DNA from: Kingdonia uniflora
Taxonomy: Eukaryota > Streptophyta > Magnoliopsida > Ranunculales > Circaeasteraceae
Direction of reading: 5' to 3'
Length of the DNA stretch: 64,000 nt
NCBI GenBank assembly: GCA_014058105.1
Contig: JACGCM010001948.1
Span: 3,968,001 to 4,032,000, forward strand
Shown here in pieces: positions 25,001 through 36,075 of the stretch. Below the pieces are notes generated by a model that did no database searches, was not told the origin of the DNA, and saw nothing but the letters and a program-made list of their open reading frames with translations. Made by a program: the position numbers and the translations under genes. Each line of letters opens with the position of its first letter. The first letter of the stretch is position 1.

Positions 25001-28000
25001 GGTACCTGCTTCAAACTGTAGAGGGATTTGTCAAGCCGATACATATGATCAGGATTAACAAGGTGAGGCGACTCACCCATGAAGATTGTAGTATTAAGAA
25101 AACCTTGCAAAAAAGCATTCTTGACATGTGGCTGCCACAACTGATTGAATAATAGTTTTTACAACTAAGTTGAATGCCTTATCATAGTCAAGGTCATTTT
25201 GCTGATGAAAACCCTTGGCCACTAACCGAGCCCTGTACTACTAAATAGAACCACCAGATTCTCATTTCAGTTTCAAAACCATTTGCAACCAACAATATGC
25301 TGACCTAGGATAGGAGGTACAATGCACTAGTACACTTTACGATGCATGTCGTAACTTAGAAAAACACACACAGTAGTTCGGGGCAAAAGCTTGTTAATCA
25401 TATAAGAACCTAACTGTACGTAATATGTACAAGAAAAGATACATAACTCAAAGTAAGAGGGGATAATTTCCAAAAGGACGAGAGTAGGGCCAGGACCACT
25501 AAAGAGTAGGAGAAACGAGACAGTAGATGCGATAGATTGCGATGGACACCGCATCAACCCAGTGATTCAAGGGAATGTGACTGGTTAGGAGGACGGTGTA
25601 CACCATATCCACAATGTGACGATGTTTACGTTCTGCCAAGCCATTCTATTCTGGCGTGTGAGGACAAGAAAAGTGATGATGAATGTCAATAAAGAAGTAA
25701 AGTTTCTTGAAAGGACCCATATTCCCGACTACCATCACTTTGGAACATATAAAGGGTAGAAAAATACCATGTTAGATATATGCAACAAAAAATTCAAAAT
25801 CACCTAACACCTACATTTCTGTTTCATAAAGTATAATCAGGTAAAACGTGCAAAATCATCGGTAGATAGACCATAGTATTTGTAGCCACAAGATGAGACA
25901 ATGGGAGATTGCCAAAACATCAGAATGCACAAGATAAAATGAGAGACCAATTACTTCATTATAATTTTTGAACTGAAAGTGCACAACATTTACAAAAAAG
26001 ACAGCTTGAACTTAAACTCAGATAACAATGATTTATTCGACCTCAAGAAGGACATAACCTTTGCTTAAAGTTTAGGGATGACCTATCCTATTGTGCCATA
26101 AGGACGACGAATGAGAGCCTGAAGATGAGTGAGAATGGAAGGTGGTTTAGAGGTCATCTTCACATTGGCCTTGAAGAAAGAGACAACCATTAGAAAAATC
26201 AAAAATGTAAAAATGAAGATAATCAAAGGCCTCTACAAATTTAATATCACGACAAAATTGAGCATTAGACAATGAATTATTATGCATAGAAGGAATTACA
26301 TGAACATTATTAAAACGAAACTCGGAAGAACCAATAAGAAGTGTCATGTTACCCGAGTAAGTAATAGGAAGATGATCACCGTTGCCAAGGAGTACTGAGT
26401 CAAGTCTGATATATGGCATGAACTGCTGAAGGAGGGTCGGACTGCCAATCGTGTGGGTAGAGACACATGTATCTAGGTATCACGCAGCATCATACGATGG
26501 GAGCTGGAAGTAACTAAATGAGGTTCCAGAAAAATAAGCTTGTTGTTCTGTTTGATGAGCAATATGTAAATCAGCAACAGAGTGCAAAGAGCGAAGGACT
26601 TGAGGTCGAGCAAATTGAGCTAGCATCGGGTATGTGGCAGAAAAATGCCCAATGCCATTGCAAATTTGCCAAAAGCCATTAGTAGAAGTTAGGCGAGACT
26701 GTTTGCAATTCATGGGGGGGGGGTAGCCGACTAGGAGGTAGAACTGAGATGCCAATAACGTTGAATGTACTATGGCTCGACTTATAGGTGAGTACAAAGT
26801 GCCGAGAACTTAGACAAAGTGTCAAGGCCTTCAAGAGCAATAACCAGCATATTAAACTCGGAGCCAAAGCCCCGAAGAACAGCATTGACCAAGTGATGAA
26901 GACCAGTTCTCCAAAAACGGCCAAGGCATCAGAAGTCTTGGCTTTCTGAAGGTATTTGGAAATAGTACGAGTATCACGAGATATCTAGTGGAGGTTCTTG
27001 CAAATCTATGAGGAGTTGGTCATGGATCTCTAAGAGAAGTGCTCGTGAAGATGAGGCAAGATGCAGCTGAAGTCTCACAACCAATGATAAAAGAGAGCAT
27101 TGGTAAGGACAAGGTGATAAAGAGAATGTTGGTTAGGATTTTGTCATCATGCAACCACTTGATGTCGCCTGAATCCGTAGGGGCAGGGCATGGATTGGAG
27201 CCATCAACAAAGTTGTAGAGGTCTTGGCCGATGAGGAAAGCCGAAATCTGATGACACCACAACATTAAGTTGTCGTCACTTAGTTTGACAGTGATAAGGT
27301 TAGTAATGGTAAGGATGGAGAAATTTGTAATTGTGGGAAGAGAATCAGAGACGGTTGATTAGACATAGGCTTAAATAGATATGGTGAGGTTAGTTCACGA
27401 CTGAGGAAATAAAAAGGAATGAAAAGATTGAAAGCTTTTTAGGAGATTTTAAGGAGAGATAAAGAGAGAGAGGGAGAGATTTGGGAATTTTAAGGGTAGA
27501 GAAGGTATTACCTTGAGGTGAAAGCTCTGTATTTATACAAGATACTTACACTAAAACAATAGCGATACAACTCTATATACAATACAACTGGTATACAGTG
27601 TAAATAAAATATTAAGTACTGTACACCAACACAGTGGAAATACAACTGTATATACAGCTGGTATATAGGGCAAAAACACAGCTGAATATACACTTGTGGA
27701 TACAATCTTAAAGGGGTGGACTAACATTATGCAATCAAACCTTTATGATTTTTCAAATCCTCATCTTAAAACCCAAAATAAAATATATATTTTCTTTGCT
27801 CGAGGATTCAGAGGGTATTTGTCAAAATATATATAGTGCAAAATATATATTGTCAAAATACGAACTACATGTACACAATCTCAAATGTATAACCGAGGAT
27901 ATTTGAGTCCACCATCAAAACCCTCTAAACTATGTTTCTATTGAAAAACAACAAGAATGAAATACCATTGAAGCTTCGATCTTCCCCATTATTTTCTGCT

Positions 28001-31000
28001 AACCAATACACCCAAAGTTGATATCACTATTGTTTCATAGAACATCATTGAGAGTATGAGACATGTACAGACTCAACAGATCTATGGAAAGAGCGTGATA
28101 TTCAATATTGGTATTGTTCTCTTTTTGTCACGAATGACAAGGAGAGAAGTAAATCTCACCTAATTATCAACAAAAACCGAATCATCGAATAGGAATGAGA
28201 AACAATAATGAAACAAGCAGAACTAATTATCAACAATCATTAGCGCTATGAGCAGCAAACGTGATAGAATGTATAATGAAATCAGAGTTCATAAAAGAAA
28301 TAAGAGCCAATAAAAAATTGAGATAGATGTACAATGGCAAATACTATCAAACATGATAACCAATAATTGCAATATGGTAAAGATCAAAAGATAAAACTAT
28401 CTCAAAGTACCTATAATAGCTCAAAGAGAAACAAAATCAACTAAATTAGAAAATGGCTCTCATGCAGTCCATGGACTCTTTGTTCGGATTCAGTACATAA
28501 CCCAGCCTCTTCATATCTGTTTCCATAAACCTTATTACTCCCTTGCACCTACAAAACCCAGAACTAATCTTGGCAGCCAAAAACGTAAAAGGCTACAAGG
28601 CCCTGCTGACGGCCAGAAGAGGAATGAACATCTCTTGGACGAATAGTACCAGACGATTAGTACTGGGCATAGAAGCACATCCATATAGCTCAGCCCAAAG
28701 CATCTGGATGGCATCAAAGATCTCCTCATAGTCTACCTAATGAATAACATCATCAGCTGGTGCATGCAATGGAGCAAGGAGTGTACCAGTACGACCAATC
28801 ATCAACGCTCGCCTACCCTTGAAGGACATCCTCTGCCGTCTAGAGGAAAAAAAACATTCGAAGGGACATTTGCCTTTCTTGAGGCGATCGGCATCAAGAG
28901 TACCAGTTGGAGCATCTATAGCCCGACATAGGATAAAAAAGCTCCCATGATCACATACCATACCAATTACTGTCCCAAAGAGTAACCCCGTCTTTTCACT
29001 TTGAAATATTAATGAATCTCGCCAAAAACTCGCAGATCACCAACAGAAATCCAACCGTCAACCCCTTCCCCATCAAATAAAATTAACCATAAGTTATGAT
29101 TTGATACCTCATCAAAATCCCAGTCCTCATGTGAAGATTACACTCACTGAAGTGTGCAAAAAAAGAAGAAGATATCTGTGACAAAGAGAGGCCATTGGAA
29201 AAGCATAACAAGACGAGCATGAGGAATTCCCACAAATTGCACAACAAACACTTAAATGGAGCCTCCAAATAGAGATTCAAGTTTGATACAGATAGGGGTG
29301 AAATCTACTGGCTGGGGATTAATAACACCTAAGTAATGAACTTAGCAGTCACTCGGAGCTCCCTACCATAAACCTAAGTTAGAAAGTGGCACTCCAACAA
29401 CTTTGAAGGGAGGTATCAGAATAGAATTGTCATTTAGGCATAATACGTACACGGCCATGAAAAGAGAGGGTGTAACAAATCCAAGCCCGAGAGAAAGTGA
29501 CCTTAACTTGTCAAAGTTCACTGACATTTTGGCTACTACTGGCAAATGCCAATATTTGTCATGATAGAGCTGATATGAAATATTATCTTGAAACACCCTT
29601 AAAAGCATTGAGAATACAAAGATCCGAAGGAATGGTATATGGAGCTGTGGTCAATCATCTGCCTGTTTGTAATTTTGATAAAGAAAAGTTTATGGATATG
29701 GTTGATCATCCGTCTGTTTGTATTCTTAATAAGGAATACCAAACCGCAGTCAATCATCTTTCTGTTTGTACTTTTAATGCCTATGAGTGACTTCCTGCTC
29801 CTGACATCCCCTATTTGAGATAATTTCCTATAAACTCTATCCCAAAAAATAGTTATAGGCAGTAGTGAAGATGTCTGTTAACTTTAAGGAAATAAAGAAG
29901 AATCCTCTTTGGCATTAGATTCCTTCCTTCCACCTTCTACTTTCACGGATTTGCACCTATTATGGTTATATGCCTTTTCTACTTGAATGCCTTTCTTTAT
30001 TACTTGAGCAACCATCACTTTAAGCAGCCACCCCGAGAGTGCAAACAACCACACTTTAAGTCCAGTGTAGCCACACCGCCTATAAGCTTTTTTATAAAAA
30101 TAAAATAAAAACTAATAATGAGCCTATCAAAACACGACATATCAGCAGAGGGAGAAGAAAAGTCAACAATAAAAAGCTACACGCCTTTTAAAAACCTCTT
30201 TTAAAATGCGCCTAGCTTTTTAATTGCTGATTTTCTTCTCTTTCCGTTAATGTGGCGTGTTTTCATAGGCTCTTTCTTAGGTTTTTTAGTTGACTTTCCT
30301 TCTCTCCCCGTTGATGGCACAACATCCAGCACACTTCACCTACAACTTTATAGGAGCAAAACATTGATAAGGTGCAACTATTCAATTCCACATGCCAGAC
30401 CAGTGAAAAATCTAATGGAGATACTCTTATAAGTAGCATACTGGTTTATCTACTTCATCTATTCTTTTACAACCTCAGTTGTTCAACTTGCATGAGATTC
30501 CTCATGTTCATCCCCACAAGTTGCTCAATGGCCTCTCTTCAACATGTTTACCTTCTTCTTACACACTTCATTGAGTTAGCAATCTTTAACCGAAGATTGA
30601 GCATATTGATGAGGTATTGCAGCGTAGCATAGATTTGATGTATTTGATTGGGACATTGGCAACGATTGAATTTCTGTTGGCGATCCAGAGGTTTATGATG
30701 TGGTTGATTGATATCTCTGAGTTGAAGGACTCAAGGAGTTACCTGTTGGAATATGGAATGATATGTTTTAGGAGCTTCAGAGCACTTATCTTCCACCCCA
30801 AACTAGGCTATGACTTGTATCGCTGTTGATCGCCTCAAAAAGGCGAATGTCCATCTCAATCCTATTCTGTTGGGACCACTGAGGATAGCCTTCATGGGGA
30901 TGCCTTACTTTGCTAAAAGAACGTTGATGATGGCATTACTAGTTCGGTATTTCGCTCAAGTACCTTAATCACTTGATGATATTTTTCATGAGGCAGAGTT

Positions 31001-33273
31001 TTAGGAGATCCTAGATGCCACATCCGATGGTGAGGATGTTGTCTAGGATGTTAAACTTTGGAGCTGGTTCAGATGAACATCATATGGGACCCCTACTAAC
31101 AGTTTGATTGCATGAGAGAGATTTCCTAGTTTAGCTAATTTTGTTTCTCTTTTAGTAGTCACGGGTGTGGAGTTTATGGGTCAATACTTTGATATAGCTT
31201 CATCTTTTGATTTTTATTGCATTGTGCATATTGGATACCATTTGTGGTAGTATTTGCCTTTATATATCTGTATCGTTTCTTTGTCAGCTTCTATTTCCTT
31301 TTTTCAGTGTTTAATATTATATTATTTGTTGCTCATAGAACCAATAACTTTTGATTTTATCACACTTGATTCATTATTATATCCCAATTTTACTGGATGA
31401 TATGATCCTTTTATCTTGGGTGTGAGTTGAAACATGCTAAGCACGTGAGATTTAATTATCCTTTGCTTTTATGACAAAAAATAAAGCGGTTTTGACATTG
31501 AGGCATTGTTGTCTTTTTAATAGGTTTGTTGGATATATACATATCTCATTGATGTTTTATAAATCAATATTGCATTGCTTTTTTAATGCAATTTTAGGTG
31601 TTCTTGTCAACGAAAGACAAAGGGGGAGATTAAAGCTCCATTTGTCCCTCATTATTGTCGTTTATTGGCAAAACATAGTTTCGAGGGTTGTTCATGGTGG
31701 TCACAAATATCATCGACAGTTGGTACGACTAAGATCATTTACTAAAGCTTATCCCTATTTAGACGATCTAGCAAACACAGTAAGAATCTCCATAACAGCT
31801 ATGCATACGAGATATATGATTCAGTTTTCTAAAATGTATGAAAATTATTTAAAAATAAGAGAATCAATTTTTCAAGTTAAGGAACTAGGGTGCCTTAAAG
31901 TTGTGCCCGACTTCCTATAGGTGTCCAAGCAACAAAATGATTCAGGACACTCGACTCCCGAGCTCCATTGGATGTTTCCAGTTCCTCTTAAATCAGGCAC
32001 TCGTAACTCTGAAGCCCAACTTATTCTGGCAAAATTCCCCTCATTAATTTCATCTTAAGAATTAAAGCAATATAATTTTTGATAATTTGGTTGTTACTGA
32101 AAAACGGATTCCAAAAGTATTAACTCATTCCACTCTCCTTCTAGATTTTCCCTCTTTGAAGAAAATCTAAGAAGGCCTAGAATAAACCTACTGATTTCTT
32201 TGTGATTAATCAAGGAGGATTTAGTTTGTTGAGAGAAAATTGCAATAGTTTCTCCTAAGCTATGGGATCAAGATTGATGCTTGGTTTGCAAGCTAATTGA
32301 TAACGGGTCTTCAGTGGAAGTCCACTATGTCAAACTTTTGCGGCTTTAAAGCCACTTTGTTAACCAGACGTATTAGGCTACGACAACACTAGTACTAGAC
32401 GTTTATACGCCGACTAAGACTGTATGCCACGCTTTGATCACTTTGCTAACGCTTTGTCCTAACCTACCCCTAACCTCCTCGTGGCGAAAAGCCAAACATG
32501 ATTATTTAAAATTACCCTATCAGAACCTAAAATCAATTCCTTTGTTCTTCGCCCGGAGATACCTCGCTGAACTTTGGTGCCTCTAGCCATGGATGCGAAC
32601 GGTTTATAACATATTTCTTGAGTATATGAATACCAAACACATTATTCAGGTAACCCTCAGGATAATTAGAATTCAGGGTCATTCAGTTGTTCCACATATT
32701 TAGTTCTATTTACTCGTATTCAAAGAACCTGTTTAACACCGTAGATTTTAATCATTTTTATTTCTTCATTTCGCTCATAATTCCAATATTGAATCAACAA
32801 ACAATATTCTTAAACCATTGTTTCAATTTATCATACGCCACTCTCAGTTTTCCGTATTTATCGATTTGGGGTACTATGTTTTTCACCAATAACTCAAACA
32901 TGACTACTTCAAAAATAAAAAAAATCGAAAAACCCCATTAACATGAGTTTTACAAGCTCATTCAACCAAAAAAAAAAAAAAACCCCCAAATCGCCAGATC
33001 TGAATCTAAACTTACCCAAATCACAAATATAATTTTCAAGAAAACAGACCTTCTTGGAGCAGAGACCCCATTGAGAGAATATTGTTGTTGTAGTAATTGT
33101 TGTTGTGTCCATCCCATAAAAGAGGAAGCTTTACTAGCAATGAACACCAAAGAGAACACCATACAACAACATAGCATCAACTTGATTCTACCGGATCTAG
33201 ATCCAACGGTTGATATTGCGAGAATTCGTAATCTCTGTAGAATCCTACGGTGATTACTTGAGTTCCCTCCCAT
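18918..33273 (-). CDS. glycosyltransferase family 64 protein (exostosin-like), 338 aa, 5 exons
   Basis: Coding exons on the minus strand are 33273-33050, 21528-21132, 19919-19756, 19651-19581 and 19078-18918. They total 1,017 nt, 338 codons plus stop, and all four junctions have GT/AG borders and consistent phase. Residues about 30-47 form a signal anchor after a basic N-terminus (NHRRILQRLR), giving a type II Golgi topology. The catalytic region starts NGYTILMNTWKRNDLL (about 76-91). The metal-binding DxD motif is VVFSIDDDVLF, with aspartates about 170-172. Later blocks include SYSMVLSKAAFFHKKY, NCEDIAMSFL and EIGSSGISSLGGH, and the protein ends in MWFW. These match plant GT64 enzymes, whose characterised members act on sphingolipid (GIPC) head groups; the substrate of this one is not known. 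ATG 33273 is chosen because the upstream in-frame codon at 33285 is GTG. All blocks are intact, so the gene is probably functional despite transposons in intron 1. Confidence 0.92.
19581..19651 (-). CDS. GT64 exon 4
   Basis: 71 nt from acceptor AACCAG/GAACTG to donor AAAAG/GTAAAT. It encodes NCEDIAMSFLVANVTGAPP and IWVKG. Intron 3, which separates it from exon 3, is only 104 bp. Confidence 0.92.
19756..19919 (-). CDS. GT64 exon 3
   Basis: 164 nt from acceptor TTTGTAG/AAAGGC to donor AACAG/GTTTAA. It encodes the GGWLSVWWRGSYSMVLSKAA block and MPASIRDYVTKN. Confidence 0.93.
21132..21528 (-). CDS. GT64 exon 2 (catalytic core with DxD)
   Basis: 397 nt. Acceptor TTACAG/GAATGG; donor CTG/GTATGC at 21131-21130. 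It carries the nucleotide-sugar and metal-binding region, including SIDDDVLFPC and the QSAPDQMVGFVPRIHW block. Confidence 0.93.
21529..23786 (-). other. GT64 intron 1, 3' part without identifiable element
   Basis: About 2.2 kb of AT-rich sequence next to the exon 2 acceptor. I see short frames and A/T runs but no coding motif or bounded repeat. Confidence 0.45.
23790..23928 (-). mobile_element. 3' LTR of copia element E (partial)
   Basis: The minus strand has a purine tract GGGGCTTGCAGTGGAG directly before TGTTAGTCCACC. The following 130 bp resemble 27590-27726 (GGTATACA, TACAGCTG repeats). The outer part has diverged or been lost. Confidence 0.65.
23940..25330 (-). pseudogene. copia E reverse transcriptase / RNase H remnant
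   Basis: Frames in order: RARLVAKGFHQQ (near 25210), NAFLQGFLN and YSLKQVPQAWF (25140-24946, typical RVT_2), then the RNase H block STSGFCVFLGSTFVSWSVKK with SHSSHEADY (24513-24109), and the C-terminal DIFTKGL (24116-23910). Several frame changes; the catalytic YVDD box is damaged (around 24870). Confidence 0.85.
25331..26100 (-). pseudogene. copia E integrase remnant
   Basis: This lies between RT and protease on the minus strand. A readable piece near 25640 gives the HVQNGLAERKH-like helix in broken form. Frames are short and interrupted. The call rests mainly on position within the element. Confidence 0.6.
26101..26470 (-). pseudogene. copia E protease / GAG_pre-integrase remnant
   Basis: The minus-strand frame 26419-26147 reads VLLGNGDHLPITYSG, then FRFNNVHVIPSMHNNSLS and FDFSNGCLFLQG, the standard copia segment after the protease active site. 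The DSGA active site itself is not preserved in frame. Confidence 0.8.
26480..27265 (-). pseudogene. copia E gag remnant
   Basis: Frame 27265-27020 has LWCHQISAFLIGQDLYNFVDG and WLHDDKILTNIL, typical of Ale/Retrofit-lineage gag. Frames 26924-26679 and 26797-26480 continue it with a degraded knuckle (CNGIGHFSATYP). A run of nine G at about 26715 may have caused one frameshift. Confidence 0.8.
27490..27726 (-). mobile_element. 5' LTR of copia element E (approximate inner edge)
   Basis: The minus strand begins TGTTAGTCCACCCC at 27726 and contains several GTATA/CAGCTGTATATACAG repeats. A TATA box (TATAAATACAG) near 27530 follows. The inner edge and primer site are not clear. Confidence 0.6.
27727..29490. 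other. GT64 intron 1, middle part with unrecognised coding relic
   Basis: A minus-strand frame from 28961 to 28596 is open for 122 codons except for one TAG at 28739. It includes TLDADRLKKGKCPFECF, and then DYEEIFDAIQMLWAELYG. Its helical, protein-like character suggests a retroelement-derived ORF, but I do not recognise it. The rest shows no motif. Confidence 0.35.
29645..29785 (+). repeat. degenerate ~50-bp tandem repeat (3 units) in a short frame
   Basis: Units begin near 29650, 29701 and 29750, each with a GT(C/T)(A/G)ATCATC...CTGTTTGTA core. All three lie in the plus-strand frame 29497-29790 and give repeats of the type NHLPVC, DHPSVC, NHLSVC. This may be a relic of a repeat-containing ORF. 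No family is recognised. Confidence 0.6.
29791..31640 (+). other. possible SIRE-like 3' region relic in intron 1
   Basis: Plus-strand frames at 30372-30829 and 31471-31640 are broken and unrecognised. A purine tract GACAAAGGGGGAGATT at 31615-31630 resembles the polypurine tract that precedes the 3' LTR in SIRE-like copia elements, which carry an extra ORF upstream of it. No LTR start (TG) follows directly. The assignment is tentative. Confidence 0.3.
31641..33049 (-). other. GT64 intron 1, 5' part
   Basis: This stretch adjoins the exon 1 donor. It has no bounded element or coding motif that I can support. An A-run lies near 32970. Confidence 0.45.
33050..33273 (-). CDS. GT64 exon 1 (signal anchor)
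   Basis: 224 nt coding for residues 1-74 and two bases of codon 75. The donor is AGAAG/GTCTGT at 33049-33048. A stronger-looking GTAAGT further on (about 33015) would put exon 2 out of frame. Confidence 0.88.
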
Positions 33274-33540
33274 CCCACCCAACACACCAATTTATTTAAC
33301 GAAATGTTTCACCACTGAGTCGACTCGAACTATTGGTCCCATGAGAGTGGACTGGAGATTGAGAAGAGTCTTTCTCTCCTCAATCAGAGGTTTGTTGTTG
33401 GTAGTTAAAGCTAAGAAACTGTGAACAACAGGTTTGAATGAGTTGTATTTTTATTTTTTATTTTTTATTTTTCTTGTATGAGAGAATTGAAAACTTTCAA
33501 GAGAATCCCACAGTTCTATTTCTACTTATATATAAAAAGA
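33274..33540 (-). promoter_or_regulatory. GT64 5' untranslated region and candidate TATA box
   Basis: On the minus strand a TTTTTATATATAAG box (about 33526-33539) lies about 250 bp upstream of the ATG at 33273. The interval has CT-rich and A-rich runs common in plant 5' leaders. Transcription start not determined. Confidence 0.45.
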
Positions 33541-35257
33541 AATAGAAAAAATATTTATGGTGTCCCTTGTGAATGGGGATGTGATGAATGTGGTAAAAAA
33601 TCGACCCCATGAAGAAGATGAGGGACCGACAATATTTTTGTTTTAAATGTGTTTATCGCAAAAGTATTTTCTTCATTTTAGGAATCGTGTGGTACAACAT
33701 AAATGTAAGCATTTCCATTGATTTAGACAATTGATTGCCATTCGTTAAATTCATGTTTGAGAGGAAAGATTAAACTTATGCTATAGTTAGCAATTGTCTA
33801 AATTACTGGAAATGTTTTTAACCACAAGTATTTTTAGTTTAGATGCATGCACAATGCGCGTTCAAGTACGTACACCGATATTGTTTTTTGTGGTTTTTTT
33901 TTTTTATTATTTAGACAATTACTGATCATTGAATTATCTAAGTTTTCCTTCTCATACATAAATCTAACAGTAATCATGTCTAGATCGCTGAAAATCTAAT
34001 GTTTTAGATAAAAGAAATTTCTAGTAAGTGTACGGAGCGGATCCTATCCTCATCATAACCTCATTTGATAAACAGTAAACAAAAATTATTCAAAATTGAT
34101 GCAATGTAAAAGACAAATGGTTTTTGTCAAATATTTGTTCATCAACTTGACGTAAGGTATAACAAATTGAGCATGGTCATACTCGTGGAATTGTAGCAGC
34201 AACCAAAGAACGCATTCCAGTGCACCTGGTTATGAGTAATGTAGCTAAACTCGGATTCATCGTGGGGTCGTCGTTTTCGTACTGGCAGCCATTTCTTTAA
34301 TCCAATCTATCGGATGCTTATATAGTATATATGTACCTAAACAACTAGATTCTAAATCGAAACTTTATATCGTGTCATTCTAGAAATGGTCACAATAATA
34401 AGATAATGCAAGAATATACTCAAACATCAAATAAGTTAGCGTGATTACGTCTTTATCAATAGTCTCTTATAAAGAATAACAAAGTAATTTGGTCGTGGTT
34501 CGATCGACCTATAAGATCTGGATCTGATTAAAGTAATGACATTGGTTAAGAACGGTTCATGTTTTCTTTTTGTATGCATGAAGATCTAGTCGCACTTGAT
34601 GTCACCATGATTGTAACTTGCAGCTCTAACTTTTAATAATTGTTAGGCCATGATTTAGATGACTCGCATGCTGATGGGTGAAATGGAACCTGGCTTGTGT
34701 GAGGTACGTATGCACCTATCTCTACGTGAGGCCTCTCAAAAAATGGCATGTGTCCTTTAACAACTCATTTGGACCAAATTTAATCTCTCCATTAATTTTA
34801 GTTGTCTGAATCAAGTCAGGCAATTCAATAACACATTCAGCACTTTCCTTATTCAATATTCTAAAATATTAAGGAGATCCCCCTTTTGCCATAAATTTTT
34901 TGTAATAGAACCCTCCTTTTGTGATGTGGGGAGCAATTAGACAAAATATCCAAACTTCTAGAAAAGCATATTATAATAAAATAAAATAAAAAAACTACTC
35001 ATACATGTGCATGTAAAAGTAATGTGTACATATGCAACCGTGTAGGTATAATTAGGACATAATGGCCAATCGACGTCGATGCCATTCGAGGATTATATAC
35101 CTTATGTCACTTAGGTACATGAATCCTTTTTCTCAAGTAATTTTGAATTTATTGAAACACTAGTCCTTTTGGTTAAATCCATAGTATTATCATGACATAA
35201 TGGCCAATCGACGGCGATGCCTTCTAGTGCTTCTACGCCTACTATTCTAGTAAGACA
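33541..35257. other. upstream flank of the GT64 gene
   Basis: No gene is supported. The stretch holds a small inverted-repeat element at 33710-33814 and a 27-bp direct repeat (ATAATGGCCAATCGACG core) at about 35058 and 35197, the second with one mismatch. Confidence 0.45.
33710..33814. repeat. 105-bp snapback (MITE-like) inverted repeat
   Basis: The ends CATTTCCATTGATTTAGACA and its near-complement form a stem of about 25 bp with two mismatches, around a 55-base loop. No clear target duplication. A diverged partial copy (TTTAGACAATTACTGATCAT) occurs near 33911. Confidence 0.6.
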
Positions 35258-35266
35258 ATAATTAAT
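35258..35266. repeat. 9-bp target duplication, left copy (ATAATTAAT)
   Basis: ATAATTAAT here and at 50502-50510 flank the inverted-repeat ends at 35267 and 50501. A 9-bp duplication is the hallmark of Mutator-superfamily insertion. Confidence 0.85.
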
Positions 35267-35501
35267 GGGGAAAGATTTAGAGACACTCAAGTCTCAAACA
35301 CTAAAGACTCACTCTACCACAACCACTCATCTCTATTAGATGAGTGGCTCTTAAAATTAGGTTTTTCTTATATAGGGAAATGAGGTAGAAAAGCTTGGTT
35401 AACCTGCCCCACTCTCTCTCTCTCTCATCCCTCTAGCTGACAACAGACATCATCAACACAAATTTCCCTTTCACAAATTTCAAATTTGAAATCACTTATA
35501 T

Positions 35502-35503
<2 letters not shown>

Positions 35504-35564
<61 letters not shown>
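35504..35564. repeat. TA microsatellite, left side of viral integrant
   Basis: 61 bp of alternating T and A, ending where viral sequence begins. Its counterpart on the other side is 48571-48593. TA repeats are known preferred sites of florendovirus integrants. Confidence 0.95.
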
Positions 35565-35565
<1 letters not shown>

Positions 35566-35690
35566 TGTTAAAAATTAACTATTTATAGTTTAAAACCTCA
35601 GTTTGTTTCGTTTTAGTTCCTTAGCCGTTCTAATTAGATCCTTCCCCCCCCCCCCCCCCCCGTTCCTTAGCCGTACTAAGTCTAGTTTAA
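35565..35690 (+). other. rearranged left edge of unit A with 18-bp C run
   Basis: The leader end (GTTTAAAACCTCAGTTTGTTT, GTTCCTTAGCCGT) is present, then an 18-bp C run (35644-35661), then both segments again in shuffled order. The primer site and about 110 bp of normal leader are absent. This looks like patchwork joining at the integration break. Confidence 0.7.
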
Positions 35691-36075
35691 AACCTCAGTT
35701 TGTTTGTAAGTCTAGTATAGTAATAGACGTAAGTATGTTTTCTGTAAATCTTCTATTACTGTTTGAGATGTTTTCTCAGTCTAGTCTGGTGAAAGAATTG
35801 GGTATGGTACGTCACCCAAGTCGCGTACGACGTTGTTGTCCTGGAAGTGAACGTTTAGCCGGTAAATCGTGACAGACGTGTACCTGAGTCTTTAACTAAG
35901 ACTATACTATTTCAACATCTTTGACAGCGAGAAAAGACCAGCAATAACTATACTAATATCTCTTACTAAGATTATACTATTTACACAATTTTAGCAGACC
36001 ACAAAGGTTAGCAGTAAGGATTATACTGAAGTTCCTATATGGGATCTACATATCTATGTGATCCATACCTCACAT
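35691..36075 (+). pseudogene. unit A: N-terminal remnant of movement-protein ORF
   Basis: It corresponds to the first ~120 codons of the ORF at 41928 (VIDVSMF..., MFSQSSLVKELGMVRHP), with at least one single-base deletion near 35868 and stops. The 30K-type core domain found in unit B is missing. At about 36070 the sequence passes directly into ORF2. Confidence 0.85.

Larger units (their letters stand above)
23790..27726 (-). mobile_element. degenerate Ale/Retrofit-like copia element E in GT64 intron 1
   Basis: Similar LTR ends lie at about 23790-23928 and 27490-27726, both with minus-strand start TGTTAGTCCACC. Between them the coding order on the minus strand is gag, protease/GAG_pre, integrase, RT, RNase H, as in Ty1/copia. 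The element has the same orientation as the host gene. Many stops and frameshifts show it is dead. No matching target duplication was found. Confidence 0.8.

Noticed and set aside
33011..33021. Strong GTAAGT donor as the end of GT64 exon 1
   Set aside because: Using it would put exon 2 in the wrong frame and lose the conserved GYTILMNTW block; AG/GTCTGT at 33050 keeps frame.
35603..35872. 89-codon ORF starting in the poly-C region as a separate gene
   Set aside because: It is the damaged N-terminus of the viral movement-protein ORF read through a rearranged leader.
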